Of a DNA stretch of 64,000 nt, positions 31,484 through 40,610 are shown one piece after another. The stretch lies in assembly GCA_016703535.1 (NCBI GenBank), contig JADJBV010000002.1, forward strand, positions 1,240,001-1,304,000, in the 5' to 3' direction. Made by a program: the position numbers and the translations under genes. The DNA is from Deltaproteobacteria bacterium (GTDB taxonomy: Bacteria; Myxococcota; Kuafuiibacteriia; Kuafuiibacteriales; Kuafuiibacteriaceae). How positions within the stretch are numbered: position 1 is the stretch's first letter; each line of letters begins with the position of its first letter. The notes beneath the pieces are model-generated. The model was not told where the DNA came from and searched no databases. It saw only the letters and a list, made by a program, of their open reading frames with translations.

Positions 31484-34400
31484 TCACTCCTCGAGGTCGA
31501 GGCGCTCCACCCCTCCGGGGTTGGAGGGCCGGAAGAACACGGTTTCGCTCGGGTGAACGGCGACCGGTTGAATGGGGGTGAGGTCGTCGACCAACATCAC
31601 CCCTCGCTCCAGGTCTGCGATTCGCCCACCGGACAAGATGAAGCGTCGATCCGCGGTCTGGGCCCAATGGGCGACGCCAAAGCCTGGCACCGTGCGCAAG
31701 ACAAACAACGCCCGCGGCTCGACCTCCAAGAGGCCGGCCGAATCGAGGAGCCACACCCGCCCCCCGATCGGCGAACGGACCACCCCACTCACGTTGGTCA
31801 GGCTGGCTCCCCCGACTGGGCTGGGGGTGGTCTCGAGGAAGGTGCCGTAGGTCGGTGAGCCGGGCCCTACATCCAAGATGCCCATCCCGTTTCGCATGGC
31901 CACCAACAGCCGCCCCGGGCCGGTCCAAACGCCGGCGATGATGTTCCCCAGGGTCTGGGTCGACAGGTCAAAGAGTTCACAGGTGCCGGTGTCCAGGTCG
32001 ACCCGGGCCAACGCGGTGCGGTTGGCGACCGCGCTGACGTCCGGCGCAAAGACATAGGCTGCCCGCTCGATCGGATCGAAGGTCGGCCGGGGTTCGCCAA
32101 ACCTCCAGCCCAAGGTGGCGCAGGTGCCGATCGCGCCAAAGTCCGGGAGGGACAACACCACGATGCCTCGGGGGTTGGTGGTGGCCGAAATGAGGGCCCG
32201 ATCCCCGCCCGGCGCCGCGACGAAGAGGGCGTTGTTGCCCAAGGCCCTCAGGTTGATGAGTGGGCCCACGTCCACCCCCAATCCACTGTCGAAGGCCCGG
32301 AAGTCTCCCGACACTCCGCCGTAGAGGATGGTGGGGACCGGGATCTCCAGGGCGGTGCTGGGGATGATGCTGGTCGGGAGGATCCGGCTCGAGAGCAGCC
32401 GCAGGGGACGGGGTGAGGCCACCGAGGAGCTGTCGGCGAAAAAGACCACCGGTGGGCCGGCGGTCGCCCCGGGTGGAACGGTGACCGTAACGGCGCTCTG
32501 CGACACCAGGCCCAAAGTGCCCGCCACTCCCCCAAACTCCACCCGGGTTGCGGTGCCGAGATCTCGGCCGACCACGCTCACCTCCTCGCCCCGTCGGGCC
32601 AAGGAGGGCACCACGTCCACCACGGCGCGGCCCGGGACCGTCACGAAGGGGAAGGTGGCGATGCCCGCGGGGTGGAGTACGGTCAGGGTGCCATCGGTGG
32701 CGGTCGTCGGGACGTCCAGCTCCAGGCTGCGATCGTCGAAGCGCAGCGGGCGGATCGGTTGGGCGACGCCGGGCAACTGCACGGTGGGCACTTGAGGGAG
32801 GCCCGAGGGGAGCAGGGGTTGATCGTCGGTGGAGAAGCCGGCGCCGTAGATGGTCAGCGGCGCGCCCGGGATGGGCCGAGCCGGCGCCACGTTGTCGATG
32901 ACCGGGCGGCCTTCGATGGTGAGCGGCTGACCCGCGCCGCTGTCTCCGTCGCTGGTCTCGACCCGCACCGCTCCTGTGGCGGCGTCTTGGGGGACGTCGA
33001 AGGTGAAGGTCTCGAGCCGCTCGTTGTTGTAGGTGGTTTGAGTGACGGGCGAAACGGTGGTGACCAAGATCGGCGTGGCACCCGGGCCTTGCAACCTAAC
33101 TTGCAAATTCGCTGGGCCGCCCGGGCGACAGGCGGGGGAGCTGAAGTGGCGCCCGAAGATCCGGATCCGGTTGCCGGGACGAGCGACGTCTTGGGACAAG
33201 GCCACCACCTGGGGCGCGGGGAGGAAACAGAAGCCGCCGGCCTGGGCCTGGCGAACGCCGCTGATCACCGTCACCGTGCCGGTCTGAGCGTCCATCGGCA
33301 CCAGGACCAAGAGGCTCTCCCTGGCGGCCGACTCGACCTGCACCGGGACCGACGTGCCGAAGCGGACCAGGTTGTCGAAGGGGTTGGGGCGGAAGTTGGT
33401 TCCGGTGATCAAGACCGCGGTGCCCGGGCCACCGGCCCGTGGGCTCAGGCTGGTGATGGTGGGGATCGGCTGATCGACGTCCGGATCGACGCAGCTGTCT
33501 GCGACGTTGGTGGGGGTCGAGATCTCGGGGCAGAGATCTTCGCCGTCGCTGAAGCTGTCGCCGTCGGTGTCGGGCCGGAGGGGATCGGTGACGAAGCCGT
33601 CGCGGCCCGGTGAGACTTCTTCGGCGTCGGTCAGCTGATCGTTGTCGTCGTCGATGTCCAGCTCGTCCGCCAAGCCATCGCCGTCGGTGTCGATGCAGGA
33701 GAACGGGTCGTCGGGGAAGTCATCTGCGCCGTCTTCGCAGCCATCGTTGTCTCGATCGGGATCTTCGTCGTCGGGGATGCCGTCCCCATCCCGATCGCCC
33801 GGGAGATCGGCGTACAAAGTTGCTGGCAGTAGGCCCAAGACGCCTTCTTCGAGGACCGCCACACTCTTGATCTCGACGGCGCGATAACCGGCCTTGTCGA
33901 AGCGCACCCGATAGACGCCGACCAAAGCCGAGACCACGAAGTTCCCGGCCGCGTCCGTTTGGGTGGTCAGCGCCCGGGTTGGATCCTGTTCGTCGATCAG
34001 CTGCACCCCGATGCCGCTGGCGTCCTCGTTGTCGAAGAGCCGAGCCACCCCGCGGACGTTGGTGGAGACGCTGCTGGTGCTGGGGGTGAGGATCACGTCC
34101 CGGAGGCGGGTCACGACATTGGCGGTGGAGTGGGCTCCACCCACCCGGCCGGGGCGGTAACCTGCTGCAAACACTACAACTTCCAGGTCGCCCTCGGGCA
34201 AGCCGGGGATCAGGTAGTTGCCATTGTCTTCGCTGACCCCCTTGAACCCGGTTTTGGTGACCACCGCCAAGGCGCCGCCCAGGGGGACCGGCGGTTGCCC
34301 GGCACCGTAGGCCCGGCCCTCCAGGGTTCCGGTGCCGGCCAAGCGAACTTCACCAAGGTTGATGGTCTGGCCGTCCACCTTGGGGGTGATCGGCGGCAGG

Positions 34401-34696
34401 AGCAAGGACGCCTCGCCTTGGCCGTCGCCCGCCCGTCGGCTGATCGCCAGCTCCAGCCGCGCCAAAGGCAATCGCTCCAGCTGAAAGAAGCCACGTTCAT
34501 CGACGGCCCGGGAACTCGAGGCCCCGATCACCTGGATCACCGCGCCGTCGGCGGCCCGAAAGCCGCCACCGACCAGATCCGGCTCCACGACCGAACCCGA
34601 GATGAAGGCGCCCTCACCGGGCGCTGGGATATCTGAGGTGCTCCGGATGCAGCCGCTGAGCGCGAACACACAAGCCAGGACCCGGGGCGCACGCAT
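31484..34696 (-). CDS. Large lipoprotein with regulatory-like, TSP3, IPT/TIG and propeller regions
   Basis: A 1070-residue lipoprotein (lipobox ALSGC). Order: carboxypeptidase regulatory-like beta sandwiches (about 30-290, with GTLEGRAYGAGQPPVPLGGA and later DAAGNFVVSALVGVYRVRFDKAGY); thrombospondin type 3 calcium repeats rich in DxDxDG (about 315-410, DRDGDGIPDDED, DTDGDGLADE); several IPT/TIG domains (about 425-790, ITSLSPRAGGPGTAVLITGTNF); and a C-terminal beta-propeller-like region. This is a calcium-stiffened surface protein. The ATG at 34696 is chosen because it gives the signal peptide directly; the ORF is open for 22 codons upstream. Confidence 0.85.
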   Translation of the reverse strand: MRAPRVLACVFALSGCIRSTSDIPAPGEGAFISGSVVEPDLVGGGFRAADGAVIQVIGASSSRAVDERGFFQLERLPLARLELAISRRAGDGQGEASLLLPPITPKVDGQTINLGEVRLAGTGTLEGRAYGAGQPPVPLGGALAVVTKTGFKGVSEDNGNYLIPGLPEGDLEVVVFAAGYRPGRVGGAHSTANVVTRLRDVILTPSTSSVSTNVRGVARLFDNEDASGIGVQLIDEQDPTRALTTQTDAAGNFVVSALVGVYRVRFDKAGYRAVEIKSVAVLEEGVLGLLPATLYADLPGDRDGDGIPDDEDPDRDNDGCEDGADDFPDDPFSCIDTDGDGLADELDIDDDNDQLTDAEEVSPGRDGFVTDPLRPDTDGDSFSDGEDLCPEISTPTNVADSCVDPDVDQPIPTITSLSPRAGGPGTAVLITGTNFRPNPFDNLVRFGTSVPVQVESAARESLLVLVPMDAQTGTVTVISGVRQAQAGGFCFLPAPQVVALSQDVARPGNRIRIFGRHFSSPACRPGGPANLQVRLQGPGATPILVTTVSPVTQTTYNNERLETFTFDVPQDAATGAVRVETSDGDSGAGQPLTIEGRPVIDNVAPARPIPGAPLTIYGAGFSTDDQPLLPSGLPQVPTVQLPGVAQPIRPLRFDDRSLELDVPTTATDGTLTVLHPAGIATFPFVTVPGRAVVDVVPSLARRGEEVSVVGRDLGTATRVEFGGVAGTLGLVSQSAVTVTVPPGATAGPPVVFFADSSSVASPRPLRLLSSRILPTSIIPSTALEIPVPTILYGGVSGDFRAFDSGLGVDVGPLINLRALGNNALFVAAPGGDRALISATTNPRGIVVLSLPDFGAIGTCATLGWRFGEPRPTFDPIERAAYVFAPDVSAVANRTALARVDLDTGTCELFDLSTQTLGNIIAGVWTGPGRLLVAMRNGMGILDVGPGSPTYGTFLETTPSPVGGASLTNVSGVVRSPIGGRVWLLDSAGLLEVEPRALFVLRTVPGFGVAHWAQTADRRFILSGGRIADLERGVMLVDDLTPIQPVAVHPSETVFFRPSNPGGVERLDLEE
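33091..33104. repeat. Dispersed palindrome, one-mismatch copy
   Basis: GCAAC-CTAA-CTTGC, one base from consensus, inside the TSP3/IPT lipoprotein gene. Confidence 0.6.
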
Positions 34697-34697
34697 G

Positions 34698-34831
34698 ACG
34701 TTTCGTCTTAACCCAGACTGGCGCTTCGCTTCCAGGTCCGACCGGCCCGCCGCGCCCCCCAAATCCAGGGCCTCCGCTCAAAACAGAAGTTGTGCGCTGC
34801 CCCACCTTTGCAACGAAACGTGGCCTGGATT
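34698..34831. promoter_or_regulatory. Two nested inverted repeats in a divergent gap
   Basis: ACGTTTCGT (34698-34706) matches ACGAAACGT (34813-34821), and AATCCAGG (34762-34769) matches CCTGGATT (34824-34831), both as perfect inverted repeats. They lie in the 190-base gap between divergent lipoprotein genes. Chance matches of this size are possible. Confidence 0.3.
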
Positions 34832-34886
34832 GACCCGCGGCCGGCTCCCCGTCCAACTTCGAGGTTCTCGTGGGGATCGAGGAGCA

Positions 34887-35627
34887 ATGAAACCAACTCA
34901 GTGGCGACGGGCAGGATATTTTGTCGTTTTGGTCTGGGCGGCCGGGGTCTTCGCTTGTGGGCCTCGGACCCCAGACGACGATCGGCCTTCCGGTTCCAAC
35001 CCGCCGGCGCCGCGGCTCTCCGGCACCGCCGGCCTGCTGCAGCGTTTCCTTGAAGAGGAGGTCATCGCCCACACCGACGGCTACGTCGAGGCTGGGCAGC
35101 GGCTGGCGATTGCGGTCATGACCGGCTCCGCCGATGGGGTCACGCTCACGCAGGTGGGGAACGGGCAAAGTGGACTCATCAGCGCGGATCTCGACCAGGA
35201 TGGCACCCGGGAGACCATGCTCAACGTGAACCTGACGAACATGAACCCCGAAGCCGGTCCGACCGGTCCTCATCAGTTCAGCATCGGCCAGGGCGGACCC
35301 GGTATGCCGAACCTTTCGGTCGGCGGGATCATGCAGCTCAACACGGACCGCCACCTGAAGGTCACCGGTGCCTATGGGAGCTTCGAGTCCGACGAGGTGA
35401 GCGGCTATCTGAAAGAAGGCAAGGCGGAGATCGGCCCGTCGCGGATCGGCGGTGCCAGCGTGGCCCAGGCCGGCTTCGACGTCTTCGATCGGGCCTACGC
35501 TGAACCCCTCAACGGCGACTGTGCCCTCGAGGTGGCGGCCTCAGGCGGCACCTACCGGATCAAGATCTCAGTCCGCGACAACCCCGAGACCGCCGCCAAT
35601 GAAGCGCAGGAGTTTTTTATCCCTTAG
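34887..35627 (+). CDS. Hypothetical lipoprotein
   Basis: A 246-residue lipoprotein (lipobox GVFAC, around residue 24) with a Pro-rich linker and a beta-rich body (LAIAVMTGSADGVTLTQVGNG, DLDQDGTRETMLNVNL, later YRIKISVRDNPETA). One DLDQDGT motif resembles a calcium loop. I do not recognise the family. The ATG at 34887 has GGAG 4 bases upstream; the frame stays open upstream, but the signal peptide starts here. It is divergent from the TSP3/IPT lipoprotein and convergent with the HEAT gene. Confidence 0.72.
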   Translation: MKPTQWRRAGYFVVLVWAAGVFACGPRTPDDDRPSGSNPPAPRLSGTAGLLQRFLEEEVIAHTDGYVEAGQRLAIAVMTGSADGVTLTQVGNGQSGLISADLDQDGTRETMLNVNLTNMNPEAGPTGPHQFSIGQGGPGMPNLSVGGIMQLNTDRHLKVTGAYGSFESDEVSGYLKEGKAEIGPSRIGGASVAQAGFDVFDRAYAEPLNGDCALEVAASGGTYRIKISVRDNPETAANEAQEFFIP

Positions 35628-35640
35628 TTCGGCTTGAACT

Positions 35641-36747
35641 CTACCGCTGGCGGGCCAAGGCCAACTCGAGCCGGGCCGAGGCCCGTTGGGCTCGCGCGCG
35701 CACGCCCTCGTCGGTGGCGCCATCTCGAGCGGCGACAAGGCGCGCCAAGCTCTGGGGTTCACCGGTGCGGGTCAGGGCCTCCAGGAGGTGGACCTCAACC
35801 GCGGCGCCCTCGGGCGAAAGCAGGAGATCGACCAAAACGTCGGCGGTCCGCGCCCGAAGCGCCACGCCGTCGGTGGTCGGCTGGGCGGCCGCCACCCACG
35901 CGCTGCCCAAGGTCCCCAGCCCGGCGATGGCCGACTGGCGCACCTCCTGGGTGTGACGAGCTCGGGTGTAAGCGACGAGGAGCTGCCGCGACTCTTCGGT
36001 CCGCAGGTGACCCAACCCCGCCAGGGCGCTGGTCACGATCCGGGTTGAGGCCTTGGGCTCCTCGAGCACCTTTTGCAGGGCCGGCAGAGCCACCGCCACC
36101 TCTCGGGTCTGGCCCAGGTGGGCCGCGGCCAGGCCACGGGTCGCCTCGTCCTGCCGTCGATCCAAAGCCACCTCGGCCAAGGTCCGGGCCGCCGCCGGGT
36201 GACCACTGGCGCCCAGGGCGATCAAGAGGCCGTGCCGCAAGGCCCGCAACTCGGACTTTCGCAAGTTAGCTTGCACCTCGTCGCTGAGGGCGGCCGGGTA
36301 TTGGCCGCGTTCGGCGAAGCGGTAGAGCTCGGCGGTCTGATAGTGGGCCAAAAACAACACCGCCGGGTCCAACTTCATCGCCTTGAGTTCAGTCCCCACC
36401 GAAGGTTCGGGGCGACGGTTGCTCAAGTAGACCCGAGGTTCCAAGCCGGAGAGTCCGTCCAAGCGGCCGACCTCGGTCGGGCGGTGCACCAAGACGTCCA
36501 ACATCACGACGTCCAGGTCACGCCTCCAACCGTCAGCGGTGAAGCGGAGGTCGTTCACCTTTCGTCGAAGATCGGCTTTGGCCTCGGGGCCGAGGGCCTC
36601 CAGCTCCTCACCCAACTGTAGGAACTGAGGACCCCGGAGATCGTGGGCCCGGGCGATCAGCCGATCCAATGAAGAGGCCGGGGCGGCCCAAGCGGGCGTC
36701 GAACCGAGGAGGAGAAGAGCGGTCAGGATCACTTTGGTCTGGTTCAT
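35641..36747 (-). CDS. Secreted HEAT-repeat protein
   Basis: A 368-residue protein with a clean signal peptide (MNQTKVILTALLLLGSTPAWA). From about residue 160 on it has HEAT/PBS-lyase-like helical repeats (ALRHGLLIALGASGHPAAARTLAEVAL, STRIVTSALAGLGHLRTEESRQLLV, VRQSAIAGLGTLGSAWVA). It is a periplasmic scaffold. The start ATG at 36747 has GAGGAGG 6 bases upstream and follows the arginine deiminase stop by 11 bases, so the two genes are an operon and the protein may support that enzyme. Confidence 0.82.
   Translation of the reverse strand: MNQTKVILTALLLLGSTPAWAAPASSLDRLIARAHDLRGPQFLQLGEELEALGPEAKADLRRKVNDLRFTADGWRRDLDVVMLDVLVHRPTEVGRLDGLSGLEPRVYLSNRRPEPSVGTELKAMKLDPAVLFLAHYQTAELYRFAERGQYPAALSDEVQANLRKSELRALRHGLLIALGASGHPAAARTLAEVALDRRQDEATRGLAAAHLGQTREVAVALPALQKVLEEPKASTRIVTSALAGLGHLRTEESRQLLVAYTRARHTQEVRQSAIAGLGTLGSAWVAAAQPTTDGVALRARTADVLVDLLLSPEGAAVEVHLLEALTRTGEPQSLARLVAARDGATDEGVRARAQRASARLELALARQR
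36261..36274. repeat. Dispersed palindrome GCAAG-N4-CTTGC, copy 6
   Basis: N4 is TTAG. It lies inside the HEAT-repeat gene. Confidence 0.9.
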
Positions 36748-36758
36748 GGCGCGCCTCC

Positions 36759-39143
36759 TCAGCGGTTCCGGGGACCGACCGCCGCGGTCCACCAGGGGGT
36801 GGAATAGGGCACGGCCAATACGTTGGTGCCGCAGTGGGCCTCGCCGAGGTTCAGGTGATAGCTGTCGAAGACGTCCACGAAGATCGGCTCCACGCCCAAG
36901 CCCGAGAGGGTGGCGTCGGCGCTCTTCCGCCAAACATCTTTGCCGTCAGCGCCGATGGGGCCTTCGGGATCTGGGACGAAGAGGGTGTTGTTGGTGGTGA
37001 CCAAGTTCTGGATGCCCGGGTTGAGGGCCGCCACCAGGTCCAGGCCATCGAAGTCGAAGCCCTCGAACATCACCGGGACCTCGACGAAGTCCTCGTCCTT
37101 CAGGTCGAGTTCGGCCTTCAAGATCGCTTTGTTGGTGTCGAGGCGCGCCTGGGCCGCGTCGTTGAGGGCCATCAGGGCCGGGTCCTCCAAGATGGCGTCG
37201 ACGGTGGTTTGGGTCTGGCGGCCGGCGAAGACGGCGCGGTTGCCACCGCCTGCGCTTTGCACCTCGAGCAACAGCTGCCGCGCCAAGTTGGGTGAAGCGT
37301 AGACGACCTTGTACGGCTTGGCCCCCGTCGCGGCCTGGGGATAAGGGACGATCTGGAAGGTCTCGTCGATGTGCCCGACCGCCAACCACTCGCTGCTGAT
37401 CTCCACCGCGGGGCCTTGGACGCCTTGGGCGTTGAGCCAATTCCGCTGCACCTCACCCATGTGATCTTCGAAGGCCACTCCACCCAAAGTGCCCAGGTTG
37501 CCGCCGCCGATCACCAGGCGCCCGAGCGGATAGGAGACCTCGCTGTTTTCGAAGGGGGCCATCACCTCCAGGTTGCCGCCGTAGTTGAGGGAGGTGTCGC
37601 GGCTGCGGCCCGGGTAAAAATAGCCGCGATCCGGGGCCAAAAAGGCCTCAGGCACGTAGGCCTCGAGCCCGCCTTGTCCGGTGGGGCGCTGCAGCTGGGC
37701 GAAGGTCGGCATCTCCAGCACCGTCCCGCCGGGGCCGACGATCAACTGATAGCCGGCTTGCATGTTGTCCTGGATCCAGCGATCGCCGCCGAAGACGTAC
37801 TGATCGGCCTCGATCAACTCGACGCCGTTGGGGAGGTCACTCCGGAGGACGTCGGCGAAGGCCAAGTTTTCTCCGAGGCGTCGGTCCGAGATCCGCATCA
37901 CGAAGAGCGCTCGGGCCTCTTGCAGGTTGTCGGTGAAGATCACCGGCGCCACGCGCAGGCTCACCACGTCTTCTTGCAGCTGTCCGTCCACGGTGATCGC
38001 CAGCCGGAGGTTGGCGCGACCATCCCAGACCGCGGTGCGGGTGTTGAGGCCCTCCACGTAGAGTTGCAGATCACCCGCCAACAGATCGTTGGGGGCGATG
38101 GTGACCTGAGCGTTGCCTTCAGGTGAGATCAACGACGCCAAGCGGCCGCCGCTCTGCAGAAAAACGCGGACGTTGTTTTTGGCGCCGGCCGGCTCCAGGC
38201 TCAAAGTGGCGGTGTCTCGGCCATCGACGACGCCCCCGTGGCGGCGGATGATCACCGGCACCAGGTCCCGGACGTCTTCATTGCCATTAACCGCCGTGTC
38301 TCGGGCGTCCTGCCGACCGTTGTTGTCGTCGTCGTCCAGGTTGGCCAAAAAGAGGGCCCCGTGGGCTTCGGTCCAGCTGTCCTCGTCGAGCTCGTCGGCG
38401 TCGTCGATCTTGCCGTCCCGGTTGGTGTCGGCGGCCAGGTTGGCGCCGAAGCGGATCACCAACGGCGCCTGAGCCCGGAAGGTGCCGATGGCCCCCGCCC
38501 GATCCCGGACCTCGACCGTCGGGAAATATTCTCCGGCGGTGTTGAAGGTGTGGCTCCCGAGTTTGGCGGCGGCGTATTCAGTGTCGAAGGTGCCATCCCC
38601 TTCGAAGTCGAAGCGCACCTCCAAGGTGGCGGCGTCCTGATCGGGATCGTTGCTGCCGCTGGCGTCGAAGTTGACCCCCAAAGGGGCGTTGCCGTCGCCG
38701 GGTGAGTAGCTGAGGGCGGCGGTGGGGGCCGTGTTGGCGATGACCTCGATCGAAGTGGTGGCGAACGCAGTGCGACCTTCCGTCGAGGTGATCAACACCT
38801 TGGCCACGTAAGTCCCGGCGGTTTCGTAGCGGTGGGTGCCCTTGAGGTCGACCGCGTCGGCGTCGTAGTTGCCGTCGCCGTCGAAGTCGAAGCGCCCCAC
38901 CAAGCTGGCGGTCGGGAAGGCCGGGTCCCGGCTTTGGCTGGCGTCGAAGACGACTTCGAAGGGCGCGACACCTCGGCTGGGTGTGGCGCTCAACGCGGCG
39001 ATCGGATCGTCGACCTTTTGATCGAGCGGCTCATCGGTGCTGCAGGCGGCGATGGCAAAGGGCACCAAAAGTGCGCTCCGCAAGCGGCGAGGGGGGCCGA
39101 AGCCCGTTGGTTGGGTCACGTCATCCTCGAACCCCAGTCCCAT
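36759..39143 (-). CDS. Protein-arginine deiminase lipoprotein with PKD domains
   Basis: A 794-residue lipoprotein (lipobox AIAAC, Cys34). Two PKD-type domains (about 45-135 and 138-230) are followed by an EF-hand-like DTNRDGKIDDADELDED. A protein-arginine deiminase (PAD) domain then runs to the end. PADs convert peptidyl-arginine to citrulline with calcium. All catalytic residues align with animal PAD4: Asp459 (DRWIQD), His591 and Asp593 (VGHIDE) and Cys771 (GEAHCGTN). The Glu after the first Asp in animal enzymes is Asn here. The start is ATG 39143 or GTG 39119. It is co-operonic with the HEAT protein. Confidence 0.88.
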   Translation of the reverse strand: MGLGFEDDVTQPTGFGPPRRLRSALLVPFAIAACSTDEPLDQKVDDPIAALSATPSRGVAPFEVVFDASQSRDPAFPTASLVGRFDFDGDGNYDADAVDLKGTHRYETAGTYVAKVLITSTEGRTAFATTSIEVIANTAPTAALSYSPGDGNAPLGVNFDASGSNDPDQDAATLEVRFDFEGDGTFDTEYAAAKLGSHTFNTAGEYFPTVEVRDRAGAIGTFRAQAPLVIRFGANLAADTNRDGKIDDADELDEDSWTEAHGALFLANLDDDDNNGRQDARDTAVNGNEDVRDLVPVIIRRHGGVVDGRDTATLSLEPAGAKNNVRVFLQSGGRLASLISPEGNAQVTIAPNDLLAGDLQLYVEGLNTRTAVWDGRANLRLAITVDGQLQEDVVSLRVAPVIFTDNLQEARALFVMRISDRRLGENLAFADVLRSDLPNGVELIEADQYVFGGDRWIQDNMQAGYQLIVGPGGTVLEMPTFAQLQRPTGQGGLEAYVPEAFLAPDRGYFYPGRSRDTSLNYGGNLEVMAPFENSEVSYPLGRLVIGGGNLGTLGGVAFEDHMGEVQRNWLNAQGVQGPAVEISSEWLAVGHIDETFQIVPYPQAATGAKPYKVVYASPNLARQLLLEVQSAGGGNRAVFAGRQTQTTVDAILEDPALMALNDAAQARLDTNKAILKAELDLKDEDFVEVPVMFEGFDFDGLDLVAALNPGIQNLVTTNNTLFVPDPEGPIGADGKDVWRKSADATLSGLGVEPIFVDVFDSYHLNLGEAHCGTNVLAVPYSTPWWTAAVGPRNR

Positions 39144-39343
39144 GGGCTACTCTAGGACCCTCGATCTGCCGCTCCCATACGATCACGGGCGGAAGGGCTG
39201 GGCCGAACTCCGCGTCACAGCAAGCACTTGGCCGACGGTTCGGCGCCACGCGTCATTTCGATTTACAGCCTTAAACTCCGACGTCATCATCCGCGCTCCT
39301 TTGGGCCTCGGCCCACTTCGGGAAGAATCGAGTTGTCGTCGCC

Positions 39344-40576
39344 ATGGGGGCTTTCCTCAGGCTTCCACCCGCCGTCCACGTCCTCTGCGTGGGCTCTTTT
39401 GTGGTCAGCGCCGGGATGATGGTCATCCCGTTTTTGACCCTCTACCTCTCGGTCCACCTGGGCCTGGGGCCGACCTTCGCCACCTTGGCCTTGGGCGCAC
39501 ACGGCGTTGGCCAATTGTTGGGCGCGGTGTTGGGCGGGGTGATCGCCGATCGTTACGGTCGGCGGCCGGCGATGATCGGCGGCCTGTTGGCGGCGGCGGT
39601 GTTGGTCACCGTCTTGTCGCAGCTGACCTCTCCGGTGGCGATCTTGATCAACGTGGTGTGCTTCAGCGTCGGCGTCGCCTGTTATCGGCCGGCGGCCAGC
39701 GCCATGATGTCCGATCTGGTGCCGCCCGAGGATCGACCGACCGGCTACAGCTTGATGTACGCGGCCGGCAACCTGGGCTTCGCCTTGGCCAGCGGCGTGG
39801 GAGGCGTGTTGGCGCAACACAACTACGGTTGGTTGTTCATCGCCGACGCGGTGGCCTCCTTGAGCTTTGTCTTGATCATCGCCATCTTCATCAAGGAGAC
39901 CCGGCCGGCCGTCGTGGATCGGCCCGGGGTGGTTGAGGCGGGCGGCGGCTGGAGCCACGTCTTGGCCAACCGGGCCTTCCTCCGCTTCGCCGCGGCCACC
40001 TTCTTGACCGGAATGGTCTTTCACCAAGCCCTCTCCACCTTGCCGCTACAGATGAACGCTCGAGGCTTGGGCGTGGAACACTATGGTCGGGTCATGTCGC
40101 TCAACGGCGTGATGATCGTGGTGCTGCAGCTGGCGTTGACCGCGGGGTTGGGGCGCTTCAACCGAGCCCTCACCGTTTCGGTCGGCGACGTTTTGGTCGC
40201 GCTGGGGTTCGGTTTGACCGCCTGGGCCGTAGGGGTGCCGGGATTTGCGGTGTCGGTGGCGATCTGGACCTTGGGCGAGATCATCCACGCCGCCTTCAAG
40301 TTTTCGATGGTCAGTGACTTCGCGCCGCCCGAGCTACGGGCCCGGTATTTTGGCAGCTTTCAAGGGGTGTACGCGACCGCCACGGCGATCGCTCCACCCC
40401 TCGGAGGGCTGTTGTTGACCCAGGCCGGGCCCGAGTGGTTGTGGGCGGCCTGTGCGGCGGCGGGCCTCCTCGCGGCCGGCCTCAACTTCTCTTTGCGGCG
40501 GCGCCTCGGAGTCGAAGATCCGAGCTCGCCCCGTGCGCCCGCCGTGTCCGCCTCGGCCGACGGCGCCGCCCCTTGA
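39344..40576 (+). CDS. Major facilitator superfamily transporter
   Basis: A 410-residue membrane protein with 12 predicted helices and the MFS motif A loop between helices 2 and 3 (GGVIADRYGRRPAM). The layout resembles multidrug (DHA1, 12-helix) exporters. A central loop around residue 195 and a Ser/Ala-rich tail are typical. No substrate can be named. It is divergent from the PAD lipoprotein across 200 bases, in which I see no convincing operator. Confidence 0.88.
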   Translation: MGAFLRLPPAVHVLCVGSFVVSAGMMVIPFLTLYLSVHLGLGPTFATLALGAHGVGQLLGAVLGGVIADRYGRRPAMIGGLLAAAVLVTVLSQLTSPVAILINVVCFSVGVACYRPAASAMMSDLVPPEDRPTGYSLMYAAGNLGFALASGVGGVLAQHNYGWLFIADAVASLSFVLIIAIFIKETRPAVVDRPGVVEAGGGWSHVLANRAFLRFAAATFLTGMVFHQALSTLPLQMNARGLGVEHYGRVMSLNGVMIVVLQLALTAGLGRFNRALTVSVGDVLVALGFGLTAWAVGVPGFAVSVAIWTLGEIIHAAFKFSMVSDFAPPELRARYFGSFQGVYATATAIAPPLGGLLLTQAGPEWLWAACAAAGLLAAGLNFSLRRRLGVEDPSSPRAPAVSASADGAAP

Positions 40577-40610
40577 CCCCCAGCGGTGGGCACGGGCAGC
40601 GTCCGACCCG

